Positions 14,360 through 21,856 of a stretch of DNA of 23,276 nt are shown here, in pieces. The translations under genes were made by a program, and so were the position numbers. Source of the DNA: a virus; the IMG/VR virus record IMGVR_UViG_3300033153_004956, positions 1-23,276 of that record; one strand, 5' to 3'. The number at the start of each line of letters is the position of its first letter. Positions within the stretch are counted from its first letter, which is position 1. The notes under the pieces are model-generated. The model saw only the letters and a program-made list of their open reading frames with translations. It was not told where the DNA came from and searched no databases.

Positions 14360-14412
14360 GATAATTCTCCAAAAAAATGATTAAGATTAACATCAAATAT
14401 TGGAGGATTACC

Positions 14413-14442
14413 GGATCTTCCGATCCCCTGCCTAAATTAGGC
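14413..14442. other. Two adjacent inverted repeats in the capsid gene leader
   Basis: GGATC / GATCC around a 4-base loop (14413-14426; the loop is GGAA in coding sense, a GNRA-type tetraloop), then the palindrome GCCTAAATTAGGC (14430-14442). They lie between the HNH gene and the capsid gene. Neither has a T-run behind it in coding sense, so they are more likely mRNA processing or stability elements, or remnants of the HNH insertion, than a terminator. Confidence 0.5.
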
Positions 14443-14474
14443 TTTGGTGGCGTTTTCGGATTCCCGTTAAGGGA

Positions 14475-15128
14475 TTATCCGAACAATCTTAATTGATCGC
14501 CCTTGCCGGTGCTACCCTTATACAGATTGCATTGTCGACAGAGACATTGTGTGTTTTGCTTAGTATGATTCCCACCCTTACTCAATGGTACGATATGATC
14601 AAGGTTTGGGTAGAGTGAATGCCATCGGTTAAAATCTGGTCTCGTTTTACGGCCACAATTTTGACAAATATAGCCATCACGTTTCAGAACTTCAACAGGA
14701 TCAAAGCTTTCAGCCTTCACACCCGCTTTTTGTGATCTCCGTTTATGGGCGGATATTCTGCTTACGCTTTTCCCATTTGGAGATTTCCAATATTGTTTGA
14801 TCTTGTTTACGTTGTCTTTGCAGTACTGTTTTCTATATTCTCTGAGCTTATCTTTATTCGCATCCCGATAATCATCCATCCTAATGGCTATTCTCTCTTT
14901 ATTATTTTCCGCCCATTGCCTATAACGTTCCGAATACTCTTCTTTATGGCCTGCTCGAAACTTTCTTACCCTTTCTGATATAGTTGGCTTATTAACCTTG
15001 TAATATCCCTTGTTATATTCTGTCCTGCAACCCTTACACCAAGGGTTAAGGCCATCTTTATACCGGCTTCCCTTACAAAAAGCTTCTATGCCTTTTTCAA
15101 CCCCACATTTCGTACATGTCTTTCTCAT
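14475..15128 (-). CDS. HNH endonuclease with N-terminal zinc ribbon (copy 2)
   Basis: 217 residues, complete. The zinc ribbon 'CTKC...CKGC' is followed by a long basic linker rich in Tyr/Arg/Lys, then the HNH domain 'CQNCGRKTRPDFNRWHSLYP', 'NLDHIVPLSKGGNH', 'NTQCLCRQCN', ending 'GKGDQLRLFG'. The C-terminal 75 residues are closely similar to the HNH proteins at 1860-2450 and 17209-17769, so the three are paralogues that spread within this phage. It sits between the hypothetical gene at 15165 and the capsid gene and likely cuts related phages that lack it. No intron is seen. Confidence 0.9.
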   Translation of the reverse strand: MRKTCTKCGVEKGIEAFCKGSRYKDGLNPWCKGCRTEYNKGYYKVNKPTISERVRKFRAGHKEEYSERYRQWAENNKERIAIRMDDYRDANKDKLREYRKQYCKDNVNKIKQYWKSPNGKSVSRISAHKRRSQKAGVKAESFDPVEVLKRDGYICQNCGRKTRPDFNRWHSLYPNLDHIVPLSKGGNHTKQNTQCLCRQCNLYKGSTGKGDQLRLFG

Positions 15129-15164
15129 AGTTTGAGGTTATCACTATTCCCCTACGTTGTCACT

Positions 15165-15518
15165 CTAATATTCGAGTAAATCGCAGTTGACTTTTCCATC
15201 CCGGAAAAGCAGACGCCTAAGCTCGACATACTCGGATTCAGCCATCCAACCTTCAACAGCTTTTCCGGCTGCCGTCTGATACGCGACTTCGTAACCAATG
15301 AAGGTCACACCGTCCGCGTTCTTGGCGTTCTTTCTGCGGCCCTTGTTAATCACCTTTATATCGTCCAGGTCGATCTTGTCAAGTTTTATGATTTTGCCAT
15401 CGACCTTTGGGGGCTTTGGCTCCGGGTGGGAACGTGGGGCTTTCTTTTGAACTCTTTGGCCCCTATCCCACCGGCTGTAGTCTTCCTCACTGACCATTTC
15501 TTTCATCGTCTGTGCCAT
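15165..15518 (-). CDS. Hypothetical protein between scaffold and capsid
   Basis: 117 residues. The N-terminal half is charged and Pro/Lys-rich ('DRGQRVQKKAPRSHPEPKPP'), the middle Lys/Asp-rich ('GKIIKLDKIDLDDIKVINKG'), and the C-terminus forms a small folded part ('GVTFIGYEVAYQTAAGKAVE', 'YVELRRLLFRDGK'). No family recognised. It has a very good AAAGGAGGG site before the ATG at 15518 and follows the scaffolding gene by 11 bases, so it is expressed with the head genes. A head assembly factor is possible, but that rests on position only. Confidence 0.7.
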   Translation of the reverse strand: MAQTMKEMVSEEDYSRWDRGQRVQKKAPRSHPEPKPPKVDGKIIKLDKIDLDDIKVINKGRRKNAKNADGVTFIGYEVAYQTAAGKAVEGWMAESEYVELRRLLFRDGKVNCDLLEY

Positions 15519-15529
15519 CCGTCCCTCCT

Positions 15530-16390
15530 TTACTTGGGAAATGCAGTCTTAAAAAGATTCGCCATTCTCTCCACTGCTTCTGCATGACCGGGCATATCCG
15601 GGTTCCAATGAGCGTGTTTCTGGTCCTCGTTTATCGCTGCTATCTCAGCCTTCGCCGATTCAGCGCCTAAGACCCCACCGGACGAAGAAGACACAATATA
15701 CCCATCTTCTTTCATTAGCTTCCCGACCTGGTAAGCGTACTTGAGCATCAGGGGGTGGTTCCCGATGCCTGACGAGTCCATGAGCGCCTTGAGCTGCGTC
15801 ACCTCTTCAGCCGGAAGAAGGCGCTCAATGCCCCTGAGCCCTAATTCAACCCGACCGTCGAACTGATCGCCCCAGGACTCTTGCAGGGCGCCAAGCTCTT
15901 GCTTCATAGTCTTCTGGGCTTCGTGGGCCTGCGAAAATTGGTTGTCGTTCCAGGCCTGCACGAGTTTCCCGGCTTGCGCCTTACTCAATCCGGCATCGTG
16001 AGCGGTTTTTCCAAACCAATCAACCAAGCCTTCATCCCATTCAACGCCCTCCGGCATCTCGGGCTTTACGAATCCATAGCCTGCCACATCGTCCGGACGG
16101 CCCATCTTGGAATGAAATTTAGCCCAATCCTCTGGCGTGGCGTCGTCTTTTGGGACCCGGACGGAACCACCTATGAGTTTTTGGCCCTCCACATAGCTCT
16201 TGGCGAGACCTCCAACGTCTTTGAAGCTCTCCAAGGACTTCTCGGTCTTTAGGTCTTCTGGAAGGCCTGAGCGCCAATCCGCTTGGCCGCCCTGGCCTTC
16301 GCCCTGGCCCGCTTCGCCATGATCCTCATGATCCTCACCGTTCTCGTGTCCTTCACTTTGGCTTTGACCATTCCCTTCTTCCTCTGGCAT
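15530..16390 (-). CDS. Capsid assembly scaffolding protein
   Basis: 286 residues, acidic. The first ~40 residues are a low-complexity Glu/Gly/His/Asp/Gln tract ('GHENGEDHEDHGEAGQGEGQ'). Then comes the conserved part: 'FKDVGGLAKSYVEGQKLIGG', 'VPKDDATPEDWAKFHSKMGR', 'PDDVAGYGF', then long helices. 'IG.....P.dda....w..f..klGRP..p..Y.f' is typical of T7 gp9-type and related scaffolding proteins, which fill the procapsid and leave before packaging. The position (after the portal block, before the capsid) is as expected. The ATG at 16390 has AAAGGA upstream. Confidence 0.85.
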   Translation of the reverse strand: MPEEEGNGQSQSEGHENGEDHEDHGEAGQGEGQGGQADWRSGLPEDLKTEKSLESFKDVGGLAKSYVEGQKLIGGSVRVPKDDATPEDWAKFHSKMGRPDDVAGYGFVKPEMPEGVEWDEGLVDWFGKTAHDAGLSKAQAGKLVQAWNDNQFSQAHEAQKTMKQELGALQESWGDQFDGRVELGLRGIERLLPAEEVTQLKALMDSSGIGNHPLMLKYAYQVGKLMKEDGYIVSSSSGGVLGAESAKAEIAAINEDQKHAHWNPDMPGHAEAVERMANLFKTAFPK

Positions 16391-16414
16391 ATCATTTTCC
16401 TTTCGTGTTGCTAC

Positions 16415-16693
16415 TTACATTGACACCAATTTCCGGCCCTTAATGGCATCTCCAGCGATTCGCACCATTGGCACAAATGCGACCGCTTCAGAGACATGTT
16501 CGCCCTGTTGGGTGGTCACCTGGACAACGCATCCGACGCCGGGAATCTCCATGGCCTTTGTTGATTTCATCCAACCTTCATTTTTCGAGCTGGCCTTGCA
16601 GAGGAGTTGGAACATATCTCCATCACCAAAGGTTTTTAGATCATTGACGTTTTTATGGGCTCCTGAAATGTCTGAGTTGTGTAAAGTTTTCAT
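16415..16693 (-). CDS. Conserved small phage protein, unknown function
   Basis: 92 residues, with 'LKTFGDGDMFQLLCKASSKN', 'EGWMKSTKAMEIPGVGCVVQ' and 'VTTQQGEHVSEAVAFVPMV'. I recognise this 'KASS..EGWMKSTKAMe..g.GCvVQVTTQQ' pattern as a short gene often found before the scaffold gene in podophages, but no function is known to me. It looks like a single small beta-rich domain. The leader has a strong AAGGAGATAT ribosome site, suggesting high expression, so a structural role is plausible. Confidence 0.75.
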   Translation of the reverse strand: MKTLHNSDISGAHKNVNDLKTFGDGDMFQLLCKASSKNEGWMKSTKAMEIPGVGCVVQVTTQQGEHVSEAVAFVPMVRIAGDAIKGRKLVSM

Positions 16694-16694
16694 C

Positions 16695-16710
16695 TTTATA
16701 TCTCCTTGAT
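16695..16710 (-). promoter_or_regulatory. Strong ribosome binding leader shared with 13466-13481
   Basis: Coding-sense ATCAAGGAGATATAAA just before the ATG at 16693; identical over 16 bases to the leader of the gene at 13047-13463. Confidence 0.75.
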
Positions 16711-16997
16711 TAAAATGTGAAGTTATCGTCTTCCGGGTTCCTGAACAAATCTTCCACCGCTTGTGGGTCTTTGCCTGTCAGGATTAAGGCCTCAATGTCT
16801 TTAACGACATTCCGTTTACCAAGGGCTATTCCAATCTTCAACATCTGGTCTTCCTCAATAGACCCACAGTAAGCCCGCCGCATATCCTTAAGAACCCGCC
16901 TACCGTGGTCGCTGGTGAAGGTCTTCAGGTAATCACCTAACCGCGCCTTGTATTCCTGTTCCTGCCTCTCCTGGAGGTCTTTGGAGTTTTCTGCCAT
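16710..16997 (-). CDS. Bbp19-like small phage protein
   Basis: 95 residues, helical. 'YLKTFTSDHGRRVLKDMRRA' and 'ALGKRNVVKDIEALI' fit the small Bbp19-like family (f.s..GrrVL.dL.r..c......l....G.R.vv..I), named after a gene of Bordetella phage BPP-1, also a DGR-bearing podophage. Function unknown; it lies in the portal-to-scaffold interval as in related phages. The ATG at 16997 follows the stop of the upstream gene directly (TAAATG), which suggests coupled translation. Confidence 0.75.
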   Translation of the reverse strand: MAENSKDLQERQEQEYKARLGDYLKTFTSDHGRRVLKDMRRAYCGSIEEDQMLKIGIALGKRNVVKDIEALILTGKDPQAVEDLFRNPEDDNFTF

Positions 16998-17192
16998 TTA
17001 GTTCGATGGCCCCCTGGGTGTGGCCGTTACGCTAATTGACGGGGTAATCTTCGGAACTAAAACACAATCGTATCGCTGTAGCACTTCATTAATCTCTGCC
17101 AGGCATTTCTGCTCTCTAAGAGCATCGTCCCCAACAATTTCCTTATGCTGCACCACTCCCTTTATCAAAATGGGACCACTTGCTTTGTTCAA
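16998..17192 (-). CDS. Conserved small phage protein, TTG start
   Basis: 64 residues from a TTG at 17192, which has an AAGGAG site 6 bases upstream. A GTG at 17231 is in frame but lies within the end of the upstream HNH gene and has no such site. The protein ('ASGPILIKGVVQHKEIVGDD', then 'CLAEINEVLQRYDCVLVPKI') fits a group of small phage proteins with the pattern EINevL.ryDC.LvP, coded near the portal and capsid genes. The role is unknown. Confidence 0.65.
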   Translation of the reverse strand: MNKASGPILIKGVVQHKEIVGDDALREQKCLAEINEVLQRYDCVLVPKITPSISVTATPRGPSN

Positions 17193-17208
17193 TTTACGCT
17201 CCTTTCTC

Positions 17209-17769
17209 TTAAAATAACCTGAGTTGATCACCTTTTCCGGTGTTATGCTTGGTCATATTACATTCACGGCAAAGACACTGCGTATTCGCCTTTGAATGAT
17301 CGCCGCCCAGGCTCAAGGGCACTATGTGGTCAAGGTTCGGATAAAGCGGATGCCATTGATTGAAATCCGGCCTTGTCTTCCTCCCACAATTTTGACAGAC
17401 ATAACGGTCTCTCTCAAGGACTTTAATTGGGTTAAAATTTTTCACTGTGGCGCCTCGTTTTAGGGCTCTGCGTTTTTGCCAAGCTTTGCGGCTTGTGGCT
17501 TTGCCTGCTTCGGTCTGGCTGTATCGCTTCTGGCGGTCAGAAATCTTTTGTTTATTATCCTTCCTATATCGTTTGCCCCGTGCGGCTATCTCTGCTTTAT
17601 TATCTTGATAGTATTGCTTCTTCCGTGCGGTTATTTCTGCTTTATGATCTTGGGAGTGTTGTTTTTGACAAGATCTGCATTGCCATCGCCATCCATCTCC
17701 CCTGCTTCTATCTTTGTCAAATTCGCCTATATCTCTCAGCGTTTCGCATGTTGGGCAGTATTTTTCCAT
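17209..17769 (-). CDS. HNH endonuclease with N-terminal zinc ribbon (copy 3)
   Basis: 186 residues. Zinc ribbon 'CPTC...CRSC', basic linker with repeated 'RKQYYQDNKAEIAAR'-like units, then the HNH domain: 'CQNCGRKTRPDFNQWHPLYP', 'NLDHIVPLSLGGDH', 'NTQCLCRECN', ending 'GKGDQLRLF'. It is a paralogue of copies 1 and 2, with near-identical C-terminal blocks. It sits directly after the portal gene, between it and the small genes leading to the scaffold. The start is the ATG at 17769; no strong ribosome site is visible. Confidence 0.88.
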   Translation of the reverse strand: MEKYCPTCETLRDIGEFDKDRSRGDGWRWQCRSCQKQHSQDHKAEITARKKQYYQDNKAEIAARGKRYRKDNKQKISDRQKRYSQTEAGKATSRKAWQKRRALKRGATVKNFNPIKVLERDRYVCQNCGRKTRPDFNQWHPLYPNLDHIVPLSLGGDHSKANTQCLCRECNMTKHNTGKGDQLRLF

Positions 17770-17806
17770 GGGTTCATGTTACCATGATTACTGCATAAAG
17801 GCAAAG

Positions 17807-18064
17807 TTATCCTGTCATCTTTTCCATAACTTCTGGCGGGAGATCTTTAACTGCAGCGGCCCCGTCCCTGCCTGCTTTCGCTGCGAGTACCGCTTGCTCC
17901 AGTTTTTCTTGTTTCGCCTGCGCTTCCGCTCTTGCCGCTCTGATTTCATCCTTTTCCTCTTTCGAGTTGATTAGCTTCGAGGGATATCCCATGACTTCCG
18001 CCACATGCACGGCGGTTTCGTCAAGCTTGAAATTATCCATAATGTCCGGCTTGAGCTCGGCCAT
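17807..18064 (-). pseudogene. Displaced C-terminal part of the portal protein
   Basis: The frame reading MAELKPDIMDNFKLDETAVH, then 'VAEVMGYPSKLINSKEEKDE' and a Gln/Ala/Lys helix, is the natural end of the portal. Removing one copy of the 17-bp tandem repeat at 18085-18118 joins it exactly to the portal frame ('EIEAINATLEAAGGMAELKP'), giving 539 residues, close to T7 gp8 (536). 'D.aV..vae..GyPskLi.s.ee' is the standard portal end. It may be translated separately if its ATG at 18064 is used, but that is unlikely to give a working protein. Confidence 0.85.
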
Positions 18065-19443
18065 GCCCCCGGCAGCTTCGAGCGTGGCGTTGATTGCCTC
18101 ATGGCGTTGATTGCCTCAATCTCTGTCACCCGTTGCGCTTTTGCCAGTGGGCTCTCATATTCGACCTTGACGCTCTCCGGGATCTCCACCGGAGGCTCTG
18201 GGAAAGCCCCGGCCCTGTTGAGCATATTGAATGTTGCCTCAATGATACGATCCAGGCCATGGAACACGATATTACCAAACGTAGGGCCAAGGAGCTGTTG
18301 AGCTAACTGGTATCGTCTCGCCACTTCATAAGCCGTCATTTGACCGGTTTGATCACGCGGTGGTATAAATTTGACCTTATCACCGTGGAAGATTTCCCGG
18401 ATCGAGGCTTTTAAATCCTCTTTTTTAACCCTGTTTTCTGAAAACTTAGCACCGGTAAGGATGGGCTTGAGGTTATTTTCTTTCTTGACGACCGTGAGGC
18501 CCCCAGGGGTCAATCTTACTGACCCGATCACACCTTGATCAACCATGGCAAGGGGTGGGAGGATTGCCAACGACCACTCTTTTAGCGCCAACTCGCTTGC
18601 CTTATGAATGGTTTTGATATCCGGTAACGCCGTCCAGCCAGGACCCCGGCCATAGCTCTCACCACTCTCTCGCCGCCAGGGGATGACAAAGTATCTGAAA
18701 TCATCATAACCACTTGTGCTCATAACAATCTTTTTTCTGACATCCACGTTGTAGCTTACAAACGGCTTTTGAGTCTCGTGATTCGCTCCAAACCAATCTT
18801 TGGGGAAGCAGGCGTGGAGGAACAAATGCATCTTAGCCGGGTTCTTTTCCGCGTCCTTCTTTATTTCGTCAGTGACCTTATCCGGCCATCGTTCAATGGC
18901 TTCCTGAGCGCGGATCTCAAATTCCCTAAATAGCCCCTGGACCCGGCCGTCGCGGCCCTCCATGATGGAGTAGGAGCCTGGAGGCATGGAAATAAAGTTG
19001 AACCCATTAAATCCGGGCTTTTTGAGCTCATTTTCCTCAACGAATAGAGCGCCGGTGCAGAATGTCACAAGATCGTTTAGAACCTCGATCCATTCTCCAG
19101 CGAAATTACTGTCCCGGAGATAGCCAAACTGGATTTGCTTGCATTCTTCAAGCCACTCCTGGACTTCCTTATCGTCGCTTAGGGTTCCGCCTACTTTGAG
19201 GCTGAACCAATCCATGCCCATTGATGTGAGATTGCCGTGTATCCAGGCTGCCAGGTCCTCAGCGGCCATGGTCGCGGTGCTGTCAAACATCTTTTGAGTG
19301 AGTTTGACCCCCGCTTCAACCTTGCCGACAATGGAAGCTTTCCGGAATACGATATTGTCGGCAATCTCACTCCATTGGGCATCCCAAAGAGACCGGTCGC
19401 TCTTGAGATTATCGTTGACTTTGCACAGCTCTTTTCCGTTCAA
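17971..19443 (-). CDS. Portal / head-to-tail connector protein (T7 gp8-like), C-terminus frameshifted
   Basis: 490 residues as it stands. The N-terminus and core ('LKSDRSLWDAQWSEIADNIV', 'MFDSTATMAAEDLAAWIHGN', 'FVIPWRRESGESYGRGPGWT', 'ALPDIKTIHKASELALKEWS', 'TAYEVARRYQLAQQLLGPTF') are typical of the podophage head-tail connector, the dodecameric ring through which DNA is packaged and ejected. After about residue 442 the sequence turns into non-native Ser/Pro/Trp-rich residues, because a perfect 17-bp tandem duplication (18085-18118) shifts the frame; the true end lies in another frame (17807-18064). The duplicated form would most likely not make a working portal. The start is the ATG at 19443. 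Confidence 0.88.
   Translation of the reverse strand: MNGKELCKVNDNLKSDRSLWDAQWSEIADNIVFRKASIVGKVEAGVKLTQKMFDSTATMAAEDLAAWIHGNLTSMGMDWFSLKVGGTLSDDKEVQEWLEECKQIQFGYLRDSNFAGEWIEVLNDLVTFCTGALFVEENELKKPGFNGFNFISMPPGSYSIMEGRDGRVQGLFREFEIRAQEAIERWPDKVTDEIKKDAEKNPAKMHLFLHACFPKDWFGANHETQKPFVSYNVDVRKKIVMSTSGYDDFRYFVIPWRRESGESYGRGPGWTALPDIKTIHKASELALKEWSLAILPPLAMVDQGVIGSVRLTPGGLTVVKKENNLKPILTGAKFSENRVKKEDLKASIREIFHGDKVKFIPPRDQTGQMTAYEVARRYQLAQQLLGPTFGNIVFHGLDRIIEATFNMLNRAGAFPEPPVEIPESVKVEYESPLAKAQRVTEIEAINAMRQSTPRSKLPGAWPSSSRTLWIISSLTKPPCMWRKSWDIPRS
18085..18118. repeat. Perfect 17-bp tandem duplication inside the portal gene
   Basis: TGGCGTTGATTGCCTCA occurs twice in a row (18085-18101 and 18102-18118). 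Since 17 is not a multiple of three, the second copy breaks the portal frame. Deleting either copy restores one continuous 539-residue protein. Confidence 0.95.
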
Positions 19444-19457
19444 TTGACTACCCTCAC

Positions 19458-19715
19458 TTACTGGCCGAGCTTGCTTTTCTTGCCCGACAATTGCCCATAC
19501 TGGGTAGTAGGCTCACCACTTAATCCCATGCCTGATGTTAAAATAGTTGAGCGTCTACCACTCCGCTTGCGTGCCAAATCACGTTCTTTCTTCGCCGCTT
19601 CTTCAGCCGCCCTTTTCATCTCCGGGCTCTCACCTGTCGGGACTGGAGGGGGAGGCGCTGGAGTGTAACCCCCGCCACCACCGAACAGTATTAGAGTAGA
19701 TTTTATTAAGTTCAT
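19458..19715 (-). CDS. Small Pro/Gly-rich protein (T7 gp7.3 position)
   Basis: 85 residues: a short hydrophobic start, a Gly run, a Pro run ('YTPAPPPPVPTGES'), a charged helix ('EMKRAAEEAAKKERDLARKR') and the motif 'SGRRSTILTSGMGLSG'. A Gly/Pro-rich small protein with R..GRrstILT...GL just before the portal is common in podophages. T7 gp7.3, a small ejected virion protein, has a similar position and Gly/Ser-rich C-terminus, so a related role is plausible, but sequence support is weak. A GGAGAGG site precedes the ATG at 19715. Confidence 0.65.
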   Translation of the reverse strand: MNLIKSTLILFGGGGGYTPAPPPPVPTGESPEMKRAAEEAAKKERDLARKRSGRRSTILTSGMGLSGEPTTQYGQLSGKKSKLGQ

Positions 19716-19717
19716 GG

Positions 19718-20245
19718 CTATGCCTCTCCGTGAAGATAGTTGTAAGCATCTGTGTGGCTATTACAACCGGGCCACCCGTGTTCGACCTCAGCTTTCCAAC
19801 GGGCTATCACTGCATCCCTAAAACGCTTAAAGTAGCCAAGATGGGCCCGGCTCCGGTTGACCATAATGCGAGCCGCCCACTTCTTCCCTGCCTTATTCCA
19901 AACAACCCCAGTGATACCGCTTGTATTATTCTTAGATCTCCCGCTATTTCTTACGTTACATTGTGGTGTGACGTGCCGAATGTTTTTCCAACGATCGTCA
20001 CCCCTAACTCTGTTTTCATGATCACATTGATTCTCCGGGAAATAGCCTTCCATGTATAACCAGGCTAAGCGGGAAGCACGGAAAGGCTTACCATCGATCA
20101 TGATTCTGCGATAACCGCTTGGACTTATACCCCCAGCCTGTGAGCCCACCCAAACACCACCCCGAGAAACCCTCCAAACAAAGACCCCTGTTTCAGGATC
20201 GTAGTCTAGCAGCTCCCTTAATCTATCCTGCGTTAACTTTGCCAT
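19718..20245 (-). CDS. HNH endonuclease with AP2-like DNA-binding domain
   Basis: 175 residues and unrelated to the three zinc-ribbon HNH proteins. N-terminal 'LRELLDYDPETGVFVWRVS' is the usual start of HNH_3-type homing endonucleases. The catalytic part is 'QCDHENRVRGDDRWKNIRHV', then 'TPQCNVRN' (His of DH, Asn of KNI, His and Asn following). The C-terminus is an AP2-type domain: 'NNTSGITGVVWNKAGKKWAA', 'RAHLGYFKRFRDAVIA'. It sits between the large terminase and portal blocks, with only 6 bases between the terminase stop and this start, so its insertion left the operon intact. The ATG at 20245 has GAGGG upstream. Confidence 0.88.
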   Translation of the reverse strand: MAKLTQDRLRELLDYDPETGVFVWRVSRGGVWVGSQAGGISPSGYRRIMIDGKPFRASRLAWLYMEGYFPENQCDHENRVRGDDRWKNIRHVTPQCNVRNSGRSKNNTSGITGVVWNKAGKKWAARIMVNRSRAHLGYFKRFRDAVIARWKAEVEHGWPGCNSHTDAYNYLHGEA

Positions 20246-20251
20246 CTTCCC

Positions 20252-21856
20252 TCACATCACTTCAAAAGCTGTCTCTGCTACCGGCGCCCTATGATCCGCA
20301 TGGAACGAATCCTTTAAGACCCCGACCCTCTTAGCGGCCAGGCAGAAATAAGCAGTCGTGTGGAAATAATGATCGGCCCCTAACTTTCGGTAACGGTACA
20401 CCCTGCCCCCGGTCTCTTTGTCCTCTTCAAGCACTTTGGCGATATTTGACATCTCATGCGCGTATTCTTCAACCTCATCGCATTTGCGGGGAATCTCCAG
20501 GCGGCCCTCTTTCGATACAAGATGGTGCGCCGTGTCGCAAGCCTCGGTTCTAAAGGCCATGATGATCCTATCGTCTTCCCTCCATGCCGCGCTCTTGGCC
20601 GGGTTATTCGCGTAATCACATAACCAAACCTCGTAAGGTTCAGCTTGCTGAAATTCCCTGACTACCCGGGTCTCTGGCTCGATATCAAGGACCGCAGCCT
20701 TGACGTTAAATCGTTGGGCCAGGTCGTGCAGATCGTTGAAGTTGCTCAATCGAGCCATCTTCAGGATCTTAAACCGTTCATTTCCGAGCTTTCCACCGAT
20801 AACTACATGCAGGATCTTCCCCACGTCCACGCCCATCGCGCACGGCCCCATGGACTTTGTTGACATCGCCTCTTGACCACAGCAAGCGTAAATATCGTTG
20901 GCTGTCAGCTTGTTCTCAGCGGCTATGTATGCCATCCCCAGCTTAGAGTTATAGACTTCCTGGATGTTCCCCTCTGGAGGATCGTTATACATGTCCAAAA
21001 TGGTCTTTGGGCTGACATATGGCGAGTTGAGTTGACTGAGCCAATATCCCTCGCTCTCAGTCCGCTCCGGATGTTTGGCCACCCATTCACCGTCCATTGT
21101 GAATATCTCTTGACGGCATTTTTTACAAAGCCGAAGCCCATCGTCACTCACGCATGCCGGGAATTCGATCTCCAAACAGGTATGCGTGTTACACTTCCGA
21201 CACTTGATCATCCAAACCATTTGGTTCGATTCGTTGTATTCTTTGTCAACGCCAAAGTCGGGGATGGTTGGAGTGGAGAACGAAGCGTACTCCTGGACCG
21301 CGCTGTGGCTCATGCGCTCCATGGCCATATCGACGGCCTTTGAGTCCATGAGGTCCCGTTCATCCAGCACAATCTTGTCAACGGGGATGGACCGCAGCTT
21401 AGAAGAGTCTTTTTTCATCCCTTCGATCACGGATGACAAACGCGCTCCCCGAAGGTACAGCATGCTTTTCCCGATCCTTTTAATATTCGTGGAGTCTGTG
21501 GACTGAACGTGCCTGCCAATGGGCCGTGGATTGTCTGCTATGAGAGGATTGAACCGGGCCTTGGCAAAATCTGAGACATCATCGCCGGTCGGAAAGAGGT
21601 AGAGACAGCCGGAGGGGTATTGGCCGTGGATCATCCCGTGGATTGTCCGCAGGACCTCCAATTCCGACCACCCGATTTGAGCGGCTTTACGGCCTACTCG
21701 GTGCTTGTGGTCTGACTCCATGGGCTTGATTTGCCATTCGTGCCCGGCCAGCTTGTATTCTGAGGCCTGGAGTTTGATCTTGTGATACCACGCCCAATGC
21801 CAAGCGGATACAGCGCTGATCTCTTCTGGAGTGATTTCAGGAGCCGTCTGTGGCAT
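20252..21856 (-). CDS. terL: Terminase large subunit (GpA-like)
   Basis: 534 residues. It is the packaging motor with ATPase and nuclease activity. The ATPase part has a degenerate Walker A-like loop 'GRKAAQIGWSE' (55-65) of the type K.AQ.G.SE seen in GpA-like terminases, and Walker B 'KIVLDERD' (161-168). A zinc-ribbon-like insertion follows, with C219, C222, C244 and C247 ('CRKC...CKKC'). The nuclease part has 'GVDVG' (Asp344) and 'VLDIEPE' (Asp391), probable metal-binding acids of the RNase H-like fold. The ATG at 21856 has GGAGGG upstream and overlaps the small terminase gene by 20 bases, the usual coupled arrangement. Confidence 0.88.
   Translation of the reverse strand: MPQTAPEITPEEISAVSAWHWAWYHKIKLQASEYKLAGHEWQIKPMESDHKHRVGRKAAQIGWSELEVLRTIHGMIHGQYPSGCLYLFPTGDDVSDFAKARFNPLIADNPRPIGRHVQSTDSTNIKRIGKSMLYLRGARLSSVIEGMKKDSSKLRSIPVDKIVLDERDLMDSKAVDMAMERMSHSAVQEYASFSTPTIPDFGVDKEYNESNQMVWMIKCRKCNTHTCLEIEFPACVSDDGLRLCKKCRQEIFTMDGEWVAKHPERTESEGYWLSQLNSPYVSPKTILDMYNDPPEGNIQEVYNSKLGMAYIAAENKLTANDIYACCGQEAMSTKSMGPCAMGVDVGKILHVVIGGKLGNERFKILKMARLSNFNDLHDLAQRFNVKAAVLDIEPETRVVREFQQAEPYEVWLCDYANNPAKSAAWREDDRIIMAFRTEACDTAHHLVSKEGRLEIPRKCDEVEEYAHEMSNIAKVLEEDKETGGRVYRYRKLGADHYFHTTAYFCLAAKRVGVLKDSFHADHRAPVAETAFEVM

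Noticed and set aside
17193-17231. GTG at 17231 as start of the 16998 gene
   Set aside because: It lies in the coding end of the HNH gene and lacks a ribosome site, while the TTG at 17192 has a well-spaced AAGGAG.
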